NCBI GenBank assembly: GCA_963747715.1
Contig: CAVVGB010000009.1
Span: 1 to 64,000, forward strand
Source of the DNA: CAVVGB01 sp963747715
GTDB taxonomy: Bacteria > Actinomycetota > Thermoleophilia > Gaiellales > Gaiellaceae
Reading direction: 5' to 3'
DNA: 64,000 nucleotides
Part shown: positions 1-7,765 of the stretch, piece by piece
Position numbering within the stretch: the stretch's first letter is position 1
Layout of the letters: every line of letters begins with the position of its first letter
Position numbers and translations under genes: made by a program
Notes under the pieces: generated by a model
What the model was told of the DNA's origin: nothing
The model's database searches: none
The model's input: the letters and a program-made list of their open reading frames with translations, nothing else

Positions 1-1694
1 CACCCAGCGCGAGCAGCTCGTCGTGGGTGCCGCGCTCGACGATCCGGCCGCGCTCGAGCACGATGATCTGATCGGCGTCACGGATCGTCGACAGCCGGTG
101 GGCGATCGCGATCGTCGTGCGTTCCTCCGCCAGGCGGTCGAGCGCCTCCTGGACGGCCCGCTCGGTCTGCGTGTCGAGCGCGCTCGTCGCCTCGTCGAGG
201 ACGAGCACCGGCGGGTTGCGCAGGATCGTGCGCGCGATCGCGATGCGCTGCTTCTCGCCGCCTGAGAAGCGGTAGCCGCGCTCGCCGACCGTCGTGTCGT
301 ACCCCTCCGGCAGGCTTGCGATCAGGTCGTGGATGTGCGCGGCGCGGGCTGCCGCCTCGATCTCCTCGTCGGACGCCTCGGGCTTCGCGAAGCGGAGGTT
401 GTCCTTGATCGAGGCGTGGAAGAGGTACGTCTCCTGCGAGACGACGCCGATCGTGCGGGCGAGCGACGACAGAGTGGCGCCGCGCACGTCGATGCCGTCG
501 ATGGTGACGCGGCCGCGCTCGACGTCGTAGAGACGCGCCACGAGGTAGCCGACGGTCGTCTTGCCCGAGCCGGTCTCGCCGACGACGGCGGTCGTCGTGC
601 CGGCCGGCACCTCGAAGCTGACGTCCTGCAGCGTCCAACCGCCGTCCGGCGTGTAACGGAACCAGACGTTCTCGAAGGCGAGATCACCGCGGCAAGGCGG
701 CAGGTCGACGGCGCCCTCGCCGCTCGACGATCTCCACCGGCAGGTCGAGGTACTCGAACACGCGGTCGAAGAGCGCGAGCGAGGTATGCGCGTCGATCTG
801 CACCGAGAGCAGCGAACCGACCGGCCAGAAGAGACGCGTCTGCAGCGTCGTGAAGGCCACGATCGTGCCGAGCGTGACGCCGCCGACGAAGCTCTGGCCG
901 GCGAACCAATAGACGAGCGCGGGCATGATCGAGAAGCTCATCTGGATCGACGCCATCACCCAGCGGCCCGCCATCACCTGCCGCACCTCGAGGCCCGCGA
1001 GCGCGGACGACTCGCGCTCGAAACGGTCGGCCAGCTCGCCGCTTTGACCCATCGTCTTGCCGAGCAGCATCCCGGAGACGGAGAGCGATTCCTCGACGAG
1101 CGTCGAGATGTCCGCCATCGTCTTCTGCCGGTCAGTCGTGATCAGGCGGCGCTGCTCGCCGACCTTCCTCGTCAGCAGGACGAAGACCGGTACGAGCGCG
1201 AGCGAGAAGACCGCCAGGCGCCAGTCGAGCAGGAACATCGCCACGATGGCCGCCACGACCGTGGTGACGTTCGAGACGATCGATGTCGCGGTCGACGTGA
1301 CGACGCGCTCGACGCCGCCGATGTCGTTTGCGATCCGCGACTGCACCTCGCCCGTGCGCGTGCGGGTGAAGAAGGCGAGCGAGAGCCGCTGCAGGTGCCG
1401 GTAGACGGCGGCGCGCAGGTCGTGCATGACCCGCTGGCCGACGACGTTCGAGAGCCAGGTCTGCACGACACCGAGGACGCCCGTCACGACGGCGATGGCG
1501 ATGAGGCCGAGGACGAGGATCGTGAGGAGCCGGTCGTCGTCCTCCGGCAGCGCGACGTCGAAGATGTCGCGCACGAGGAAGGGCGCGACGATCCCGAGCA
1601 GGGCCGACAGGAAGATGAGCCCGAGCACGGCCGCGAGCCGCCCCCGGTACGGCTTGAACAGGATGGCGACGCGGCGCAGGTTCGCCCGCCGCAC
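1..1694 (-). CDS. ABC exporter, fused membrane and ATPase domains (partial at window edge, frameshift)
   Basis: Half-size ABC exporter read leftward; its C-terminus lies beyond base 1. The first ~325 residues are the membrane domain with several hydrophobic helices. The nucleotide-binding domain follows in another frame and shows Walker A GETGSGKTT, the Q-loop region, signature FSGGEKQRIAIARTI, Walker B VLVLDEATSALD and the H-loop AIAHRLS. The two parts join if one extra C is removed near 713-722, giving VEIVERxGAVDLPP. All catalytic motifs are intact, so the split is probably a sequence error. Such exporters work as dimers that use ATP to export drugs, lipids or peptides; the substrate cannot be read here. 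The GTG at 1694 is the first start in frame; an earlier start is possible. Confidence 0.8.
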
Positions 1695-1742
1695 GGCCGG
1701 ATCGGCCGGCCGCTCAGGCGCCTGACCGGGCGAAAACGTCCT

Positions 1743-1795
1743 CCGGCCGCCGCTTCCGTCTGTGTTACGCGGCGCTCATCACCGTTCACGGTACC
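1743..1795 (-). repeat. 53-bp intergenic repeat, copy 1
   Basis: This segment upstream of the leftward ABC exporter closely matches 5181-5232, which lies upstream of the leftward peroxidase gene. Read on the minus strand, both run from GGTACCGTGA to GGAAGCGGCGGCCGG. Within it GCCGC and GCGGC can pair to form a hairpin. The same orientation and the same place relative to a downstream gene suggest a shared leader or regulatory element. Function unknown. Confidence 0.6.
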
Positions 1796-1865
1796 GATCG
1801 GACGGCGCGCGACTGGGCCGTGACTCGACCTTACGAAGCGCCTCCAACCGGCCGATACAGGGGCC

Positions 1866-2444
1866 ATGTCCGCGCAGCCCACCCCGAGGCGCGCTGCTAT
1901 CGACGCGGTCGCCCTGGCCTTCGCCTTCCTGGTCGTCGACGGCGCGGTCATCGTCGCCATGCTGGTCGGCTGGCTCGAGGTCAGCACCGGCATCATCGCC
2001 GTCCTCGCGCTGGCTCTCGCCGTCTTGCTTCTTTACCGCGACGACGTCACCGATGCCCTCGCGGTCGGCAACCAGATGCTCGGGCTCGCCGTCGACGACA
2101 TGGCCGCCCGCCGCGCGCTCGACGGCCTCGTCCGCGAAGGCTGGACGGTCGAGCATGACGTCTCGAACGCGCGCGGGTTCCTGATCGGCACGCTCGTCAA
2201 GGGCGAGTCGGGCGCGTACATCGTCCACGTCCGCAACCGCGCCTACCGGCTCGAGCACCTCCGCCGCTGCCGGCGCGACGCCTCGTACCTCCACGGCCTC
2301 ACCGGCGGCTGGGTCACGCCCGTCGTCTGCCTCGCGCAGCGCGACGACGAGCCCTACCGCCGCGACGGCGTCTGGATCATGGGGCTCGAGCACATGCTCG
2401 ACTGGCTGCGCGCCCGCACGCCTCCGCAGGGATCATCGGAGTAG
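1866..2444 (+). CDS. membrane protein with NERD-like domain
   Basis: 192-residue protein. Two hydrophobic helices lie at about residues 15-38 and 42-58. The soluble C-terminal part contains a pattern GWTVEHDVSN...GAYIVHVRNRAYR that resembles the fold of nuclease-related (NERD) domains, but I see no clear catalytic set, so an enzymatic role is not claimed. The ATG at 1866 follows AGGGGCC, and a possible -10 box GATACA ends 6 nt before it. The next gene begins 10 nt downstream, so the two may be co-transcribed. Confidence 0.55.
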   Translation: MSAQPTPRRAAIDAVALAFAFLVVDGAVIVAMLVGWLEVSTGIIAVLALALAVLLLYRDDVTDALAVGNQMLGLAVDDMAARRALDGLVREGWTVEHDVSNARGFLIGTLVKGESGAYIVHVRNRAYRLEHLRRCRRDASYLHGLTGGWVTPVVCLAQRDDEPYRRDGVWIMGLEHMLDWLRARTPPQGSSE

Positions 2445-2447
2445 CAT
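2442..2447 (+). promoter_or_regulatory. candidate -10 box for the aminotransferase gene
   Basis: TAGCAT ends 7 nt before the GTG start at 2455, as expected for a leaderless transcript. It overlaps the stop codon of the previous gene, so chance is possible. Confidence 0.3.
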
Positions 2448-2454
2448 CGCGGCC

Positions 2455-3603
2455 GTGCGGCCGCGGCCGGCGCGACTCGATCGCCTTCCCGAGCATTACT
2501 TCGTAAGCCTGCTTGCGCGCGTTGCTGAAGCCGCGGCGGCGGAGGGTGATCCCGTCGTCGACATCGGCCGTGGCAACCCGGACATCCCGCCACCGGAGCA
2601 CGTCGTCGAAGCGCTGATCGAGTCCTCGCGCTCGCGCGACCCGAAGGTGCACGGCTATCCGCCGATGCGAGGCTTCCCCGAGCTCAAGGAGGCGATCGCG
2701 AACCGCTACGCGACTGTCTACGGCGTCTCGCTCGATCCCGAGAGAGAAGTAGCCGTCGTTCCCGGGACGACGAGCGCGATCGTCGAGCTCGCCGTGTGCC
2801 TTGCCGGGCGGGGTGAGTCGATCCTCTTGCCCGACCCCGGCTACCCGGACTACAGCTCCGGCGTCGCCCTCGCGGGAGCGACCGAGATTCGGGTGATCCT
2901 CGATCCCGACGCCGACTTCGCGCCCGATCTCGCCTTCGCACCGCAGAGGAATGTCGCCTCGCTCTTCCTCAATTACCCGGCCAACCCATGCGCCGCGACC
3001 GCGCCCGACGGCGTGTTCGAGGAAGCAATCGAATACGCCGACCGAACCGGCGCAGTGGTCGTGCACGATTTCGCCTACGCCGACCTCGTTTTCGACGGAC
3101 ACAAGCCGCAGAGCTTCCTCGCGACCCAGGGCGCGAAGGATGTCGGCGTCGAGATGTTCTCCATGTCGAAGAGCTATGGGATGGCGGGGTGGAGGCTCGG
3201 CTTCGTCGTTGGCAACGCCGAGGTCGTTGCGCGCCTGGAGCTTCTCGCCGACCACATCCGCACGGGGATCTTCGAGCCCGTCCAGCGTGCCGGCATCGCG
3301 GCACTGACCGGGCCTCAGAACACCGTGGAAGAGCGCCGCGCCGTCTACGAGCGACGCCGTGACCGGGTGCTCGAAGCCATCCCCAGTGCACGCTGTGAAG
3401 GCACCTTCTTCGCGTGGTTTCCGCTTCCGGGCGGAACGAGCGCAGCCGACCTCCTCACGGAGCAGCGCGTCGCTGTTGCACCGGGAGAAGGCTTCGGCGT
3501 CACCGGCCGCGGCTGGGCCCGCATCTCACTCTCGACTCCAGACGAGCGCCTCGAGCTGGCCCTTCACCGACTGAGCGGGGCGCTTTCGCGGATGCCGGCC
3601 TAA
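2455..3603 (+). CDS. class I/II PLP-dependent aminotransferase
   Basis: 382-residue fold-type I aminotransferase, close in pattern to LL-diaminopimelate and aspartate aminotransferases. PLP-binding signs: VPGTTSAIVE near residue 103, Asn177 in NYPANP, Asp205 in VVVHDFAYAD for the pyridine nitrogen, and the Schiff-base Lys239 in SMSKSYGMAGWRLGF. It transfers an amino group between an amino acid and a 2-oxo acid in the cytoplasm. The exact substrate cannot be fixed from sequence, and no lysine-pathway gene is adjacent. GTG start; no Shine-Dalgarno sequence is visible. Confidence 0.85.
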   Translation: MRPRPARLDRLPEHYFVSLLARVAEAAAAEGDPVVDIGRGNPDIPPPEHVVEALIESSRSRDPKVHGYPPMRGFPELKEAIANRYATVYGVSLDPEREVAVVPGTTSAIVELAVCLAGRGESILLPDPGYPDYSSGVALAGATEIRVILDPDADFAPDLAFAPQRNVASLFLNYPANPCAATAPDGVFEEAIEYADRTGAVVVHDFAYADLVFDGHKPQSFLATQGAKDVGVEMFSMSKSYGMAGWRLGFVVGNAEVVARLELLADHIRTGIFEPVQRAGIAALTGPQNTVEERRAVYERRRDRVLEAIPSARCEGTFFAWFPLPGGTSAADLLTEQRVAVAPGEGFGVTGRGWARISLSTPDERLELALHRLSGALSRMPA

Positions 3604-5145
3604 GTGCCGAGCGGATTCAGCAGACGTTTCTTGCCTTCGAAGGCGAACAGGAGAAGGTCGACCATGCGGAACGTTGTGTTGTTCGGGCCCAAAGAAGGTC
3701 GCCATGTCGGATCACGCACGATCGACGCCTGGCTTCCCTCCATCGCCCGGTGGAAGGTCTCCGCGACGATGCGGGCCCCGACGCCCTTCAGCTTTCCCCG
3801 GTTGAGCTCGGCCTCGCGCAGGATGTAGAACCAAAGCGGCGTGTCCTTGAGGAACGCGGCCCGCTGCGTCTGCGTGAGGTCGTCGAGGTCGGCGCCGTCT
3901 TTGCCCTCTCGGATCTGCGCTTTCGTGAGCTTCGTCAGCGTCACGCCCTTGCTGGTCAAAAACGTGGCCATCTGCTGTCCGGTGGCGAGCCGCACCATCT
4001 TGGCCCGGGCCAAGTTGCGGGCTGCGAGGTTGTCCTCGTCTGCCGGAAAGCCGGGAAGGCTCCTCAGCGGGCGAACGAGAGTCGTATCGATTCGCATGGC
4101 GCGGTTGAACTTCGCCTCTGGCACCGTCAGGTCGTCTCGTCCCGCCTCTCCGAAATCGTAGAGCCGCCGGAAGTCCGCGATCCACGTGCTGGGTAGCCGC
4201 GAGCCGCCGCCGAGGTTTCCGCTGCCTGCCGAGAACGTGAACAGGAAATCGAGCGTGCCGAAGCCGTCGTCGAAGATCAGGTTCCAGTTGTAGGCGCTTC
4301 GGATCATCGAGTGTCCGAGTCGGAAGGCGGCGACCGAGAACTCGATCGGCATCGTCGGGACGTCGGTAGGGACTGCGCCGACCTCGAACGCCTTCCTGCC
4401 GTTTGCGAAGACGTCATTCACGACGCCCCGCGCGCAGATGCGCGGGAGGTAGTCGGTGCGGAGCATCCACTGGTAGTGCCTGGTGACGATCCTGCGCGCT
4501 CGCGCGAACTTGTCGGGCCCTGAGCCGGAAAGCGTGTCGACGACGCGGTTGTGGAAGCGGATGAGAGCGAGATGCGTCTGGGCGACCGCGAGGTTCTCGT
4601 CGTTTCTCGGGTCGGGGATGATCGCCTTGCGCTTCTTCGCTGCCGTCCTACCAGCGCCGCGGGGGAGGTCGAAGCCGTCCTTTGCGGGGATGCCCTCGGC
4701 CAGCGTCTTCCCCATCCGAAGATGGAGGCCATCCTCCTCGTAGAACTTGGCCGACTCGGGATCCGTGGGCCCGGCGCCGTACAGCGAGTCGAGATCGAGG
4801 CTCGGCGAGCGCGCCTGTAGGAGGTCGGCCGGCGCGACGTGCTCACCGAGCATGACGCTCGTCTTGTCGAAGGTGAGGTCGTGATCGATGAACTGGCCGA
4901 GGTATGTGTAGCCGGCCGGAATGTCCGAGGCTCCGCCGCCACCCGCCGCCATCGCGGCGCCGATCTTCGCCTGGATGCTCTCACTAACCTGACGCCCGCT
5001 TCCGTTGGGCCCCATGCGTGAGAAGCGAAACGGGAGGCGCTTCTCTCTCGACCCTGGCCGCCAGCGTAGGGGTTCGTCCTCCGAGACTCTCCGTCAACAG
5101 CCCCTCGTCGACGACGAAAAAGCTTTCCGAGCCATGACGTTCCAT
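3600..5145 (-). CDS. animal-type haem peroxidase family protein (frameshift near N-terminus)
   Basis: Bacterial member of the animal haem peroxidase family (PF03098 type). Numbered from the internal Met at 5015, the distal haem site is Gln41-Asp44-His45 in GQFIDHDLTF, a structural motif SPSLDLDSLYG follows at 70-80, Arg137 lies in DPRNDENL, and the proximal His235 is in FRLGHSMIRSAYNWN. A strong Shine-Dalgarno (AGAGGAG) precedes an ATG at 5145 that encodes MERHGSESFFVV. The body continues in another frame through RFSRMGPNG, a typical family N-terminus, so a one-base shift lies between about 5040 and 5095. Expected chemistry is oxidation of halides or organic donors by hydrogen peroxide. No signal peptide is evident. 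Confidence 0.8.
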
Positions 5146-5180
5146 GGCGACTCCTCTCATTGATTCGGTCGCAGACGGCC

Positions 5181-5232
5181 CCGGCCGCCGCTTCCGTCTG
5201 TGCGACGCGGCCTCATCGGCGCTCACGGTACC
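5181..5232 (-). repeat. 53-bp intergenic repeat, copy 2
   Basis: Second copy of the element at 1743-1795, here 36 bp upstream of the peroxidase start and in the same orientation relative to the gene. Differences between copies are mainly in the middle of the element. Confidence 0.6.
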
Positions 5233-5323
5233 TGTGGCCCGGAACCCGAACGCACCTGCCCGAGCTGCCGGCGCTCCCCTAACGCCGCGTTCTCTCCGCC
5301 CGGCGTCGGGCAGCTGCGAGCCG

Positions 5324-6142
5324 TTATGACCCTTTCGACTTCTCCGCTTTGTCAGCCTTCTCTTGCCCGCTGCTTGAGTTTCCGGAGCCGGCCCCACTGT
5401 GGCCGCCGCTCGCTTCGTTGGCGGTTGCCCTTCCAGGCGAGCTCCTGTCGTCGCTGGTCTCTTCGCTGGTGGTTTCGGTGGTGGTTTCGGTCGTGTCCGT
5501 GCCGCCAGCATCCGGCGTGGCGACCGGCGCCGACGCCATGGATCCTGAGCCGCGCTTTCCGGCCCGGCTTGTTCGGTCACTTGCCACGCGCGCGATCGTG
5601 GCGCCCTTGTCGACGCCGCTGAGTTCCGTCGTCGTCGCGAGTTCGGAGATGTCACCGCCCTTGCCGCCGTCCGATCGATTGGCGGACATGCCGGGCACGC
5701 TTCGGTGAGTGCCCGAGTCCTCGTTCGAGTCGGGAACCGAGATGCCGACCTTGCCGAGAATCGCCGAAGCGATGTCCTGCGCAGCGCCGGGCAAGATGCC
5801 CGCAGAGGCGGTTCCCCCGGTGCAGGCCAGCGCGGCGGCGATAAGGACTGCCGCAATGCGTCGGCGCGAGAGTGCAAACGGAACCAAAGACCTTTTGGGC
5901 GGCGAAACCGGGGTGCCCGAAGACGAGAGCACGACCGTTGCGACCATCGCCACGTGCTCCGCCTCGCGCGCGAGCTCGTCGGCGGTCGGCTGCGCCGAGA
6001 GGACTTCGAGGAGCCATGCGACATCGGCGTAGCCCGGCGGTGCGTCTGCGGGCGCCAGCGCGCCGGCAAGGAGCCGGTCAGAGGTGTTGGCGTCAAGCGT
6101 CACGACCCGCATCTCGTTCTCCAAATCGTCCCAGGAAGTCAT
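5324..6142 (-). CDS. putative anti-sigma factor, single-pass membrane protein
   Basis: 272 residues. The N-terminal ~90 residues are cytoplasmic in character, then a run of basic residues (LSRRR) precedes one transmembrane helix at about 94-115. The remainder is a low-complexity, Ser/Thr/Gly-rich extracellular tail ending in Lys/Glu repeats. Its ATG overlaps the stop of the ECF sigma gene as ATGA, showing translational coupling. This topology and position are typical of membrane anti-sigma factors that hold the sigma factor until an envelope signal arrives. I see no zinc-binding HxxxCxxC motif, so it is not a ZAS-domain protein. Confidence 0.6.
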   Translation of the reverse strand: MTSWDDLENEMRVVTLDANTSDRLLAGALAPADAPPGYADVAWLLEVLSAQPTADELAREAEHVAMVATVVLSSSGTPVSPPKRSLVPFALSRRRIAAVLIAAALACTGGTASAGILPGAAQDIASAILGKVGISVPDSNEDSGTHRSVPGMSANRSDGGKGGDISELATTTELSGVDKGATIARVASDRTSRAGKRGSGSMASAPVATPDAGGTDTTETTTETTSEETSDDRSSPGRATANEASGGHSGAGSGNSSSGQEKADKAEKSKGS

Positions 6143-6705
6143 TGCGTTAAAACCGCCTCGCGCTCGCGGGCGAACTCTTCGGCAAGCCGCTTCAGCGCTC
6201 GATGCTGGAGTACGCGAACAGTCCCAGGGTTCTTCCCCACGATGGCCGCGACGTCCTCGACGGTTAGACCGGCAACAACACGCAGAAGGACGACCTGGGC
6301 CTGGTCGGGTGAAAGACGGCCGATCCGCACGAGCGCCACCTCGGTCTCGCTCGCCGCCAGCACACTGGCTTCGGGATCAGCGTCGCCGCGCGAGTCATCG
6401 GAGCTCTCGAGGCGGGTGAGGAATGCCCGCCTGCGCGCATCGGCCCGGCGAAGATCGATCAAGCGTCTGTGCGCGATCGTGAAAAGCCAGCGCCGAAACG
6501 CCGTCTCGTCCCCTTCAAACCGCGGCAGGGCGGCGGCCGCATCAAGCCAGACCTCGGAAGCCAGGTCGTCGCCGTGCGCAGGCGCCTGCGCACGCAGGTA
6601 GCGAAGGAGGCGTGGGTGGAACTCACGATAGAGCGCCGTGATTGCCCACTCGGCTCCGACCCTCGCTCCCGCAAGAACGCTCGTAAACGGCTCCCGAACC
6701 GCCAT
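6139..6705 (-). CDS. ECF RNA polymerase sigma factor
   Basis: 188 residues with sigma region 2 (ALYREFHPRLLRYLRA ... VWLDAAAALPRFEGDE, then FRRWLFTIAHRRLIDLRR) and region 4 (LSPDQAQVVLLRVVAGLTVEDVAAIVGKNPGTVRV) carrying the helix-turn-helix that reads the -35 element. It directs RNA polymerase to an alternative promoter set. It is co-transcribed with the overlapping membrane protein gene downstream, its likely anti-sigma partner. The ATG at 6705 is the first in frame. Confidence 0.88.
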   Translation of the reverse strand: MAVREPFTSVLAGARVGAEWAITALYREFHPRLLRYLRAQAPAHGDDLASEVWLDAAAALPRFEGDETAFRRWLFTIAHRRLIDLRRADARRRAFLTRLESSDDSRGDADPEASVLAASETEVALVRIGRLSPDQAQVVLLRVVAGLTVEDVAAIVGKNPGTVRVLQHRALKRLAEEFAREREAVLTQ

Positions 6706-6807
6706 ACGTCATCGCACATTAACGGCCTGCCGACGTACCGGTCGCGATTGTCTCTTGATCGTCGAGCGCAGCCATGCGGCTGGCCCGGTGTGAATGTCAC
6801 ACTGTCA

Positions 6808-6881
6808 GTGGGGCCCGACGGCCCTGGCCGCAGGGGGCGCCGAGGCTACCCCTACATCGCCTCGGTGGGGTCGGGCCCCAC
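6808..6881 (+). promoter_or_regulatory. nested inverted repeat in the sigma/secreted-protein intergenic region
   Basis: A perfect 12-bp inverted repeat, GTGGGGCCCGAC at 6808-6819 and GTCGGGCCCCAC at 6870-6881, encloses a second perfect 7-bp stem, CCGAGGC at 6840-6846 with GCCTCGG at 6859-6865. It lies between the divergent sigma gene and the secreted repeat protein. It could be an RNA structure, a terminator for an upstream transcript or a protein-binding palindrome. The rest of the 312-bp gap (6706-7017) holds only this and the leader at 6946-7017. Confidence 0.6.
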
Positions 6882-6945
6882 TTGGTTAGGAAATCGACGC
6901 AACGGCTCAATTCGTTACACCTGCCCCTCGGGACCATCCACGCTC

Positions 6946-7017
6946 AGAGGGAAGAAGAAGGCCTCCTCCGCCGTCCGGTGGGCATCGGAGCCGACCGACG
7001 ACTAGGAGGAGAGAGAA
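6946..7017 (+). promoter_or_regulatory. SD-masking mRNA leader, copy 1
   Basis: One of three related leaders. Order of parts: GGGAAGAAGAAG (6949-6960), anti-SD CTCCTCC (6963-6969), conserved box CCGTCCGGTGGGCA (6971-6984), then the Shine-Dalgarno GGAGGAG (7005-7011) just before the ATG at 7018. The anti-SD is a perfect 7-nt complement of the Shine-Dalgarno, so the leader can switch translation off by folding. The signal is unknown. See copies at 11481 and 11755. Confidence 0.6.
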
Positions 7018-7656
7018 ATGCGGAACCGGATCAAGCAAAGAATGCTCAGGCGGATCGCCCTCGCGTTCGCCGTCGCGGCAGTCGCCGCGCCGACCGCCCA
7101 GGCCGTTCCCCTCGAGCCCGGCGCGACGAGTGCGGTGCAGGCCGGCGAGTACGGCATGCCGACCGCGATGCCGAGCGACTACGCGGCCATTCGCATCGAC
7201 CGGATCGAGCTGGCGCGGCTGCAGGATCGCGGCCAGGACACCGGCCTGCGCAGCCTCGACGGCGTCGAGAACGTGCGGGTCGAGACCCGCGGCGGCGACC
7301 GCCCCGTCCTCGTGGCGGACTTCCCGCGTGGCAACACCGCGCCTCATGGGACGACCATCCCGCAGCAGTACGGCATGCCCACCGCGATGCCGAGCGACTA
7401 CGCGGCCAACCGCGTCGACCGGATCGAGCTGGCGCGGCTGCAGGACCGCACCAGCAACGACATCCGCGGACTCGACGGAGTCGAGAACGTTCGGGTCGAG
7501 CCTCGCGGCCTCGACAAGCCCGTCCTCGTCGTGAACGACAGCTCGTTCAACTGGAACGACGCAGGCATCGGCGCAGGCTTCGCTTTCGCGGCGATCCTGC
7601 TGGCCGCCGCCGCGGCCCTGAGCGTCAAGCAGCACGGCCGTTTGGGACAGGTGTAG
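7018..7656 (+). CDS. secreted/membrane-anchored two-repeat protein of unknown function
   Basis: 212 residues. A signal peptide (RIKQRMLRRIALAFAVAAV, then APTAQA before Val30) is followed by two tandem ~58-residue repeats at about 45-103 and 118-173. Each repeat begins YGMPTAMPSDYAA, continues DRIELARLQDR and ends LDGVENVRV...PVLV. One hydrophobic helix at about 183-203 and a short basic tail anchor the C-terminus, so the repeats should face outward. A paralogue with one repeat lies at 11828. I do not recognise the family, and no catalytic motif is seen. The gene has a strong Shine-Dalgarno inside the leader described above and a terminator at 7681. Confidence 0.75.
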   Translation: MRNRIKQRMLRRIALAFAVAAVAAPTAQAVPLEPGATSAVQAGEYGMPTAMPSDYAAIRIDRIELARLQDRGQDTGLRSLDGVENVRVETRGGDRPVLVADFPRGNTAPHGTTIPQQYGMPTAMPSDYAANRVDRIELARLQDRTSNDIRGLDGVENVRVEPRGLDKPVLVVNDSSFNWNDAGIGAGFAFAAILLAAAAALSVKQHGRLGQV

Positions 7657-7680
7657 GGCGAAGCACCCCTAGGGCCGGCG

Positions 7681-7704
7681 AAGGGCGGTGGAGACACCGC
7701 CCTT
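7681..7704 (+). terminator. terminator hairpin after the secreted repeat protein gene
   Basis: A perfect 10-bp stem AAGGGCGGTG / CACCGCCCTT with a GAGA tetraloop, starting 25 nt after the stop codon and followed by TCGCTT. A similar hairpin (12340-12364) follows the paralogue and shares the CCGCCCTTTCGCTTGC end. Confidence 0.7.
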
Positions 7705-7765
7705 TCGCTTGCCTGGACGGCTGCGCGCTCGACCACCGCGGTACGCTGACCCACCAGGAGGTGCC

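Noticed and set aside
684..1823. Long antisense and shifted open frames over most genes
   Set aside because: High GC leaves long open frames on the opposite strand; their products are Arg/Ala/Asp-rich with no domains, and the real frame is clear from motifs.
7688..7765. Upstream in-frame Met (7688) as start of the cyclase protein
   Set aside because: It lies in the terminator hairpin of the previous gene and lacks a ribosome site; ATG 7766 has AGGAGG and begins the zinc ribbon.
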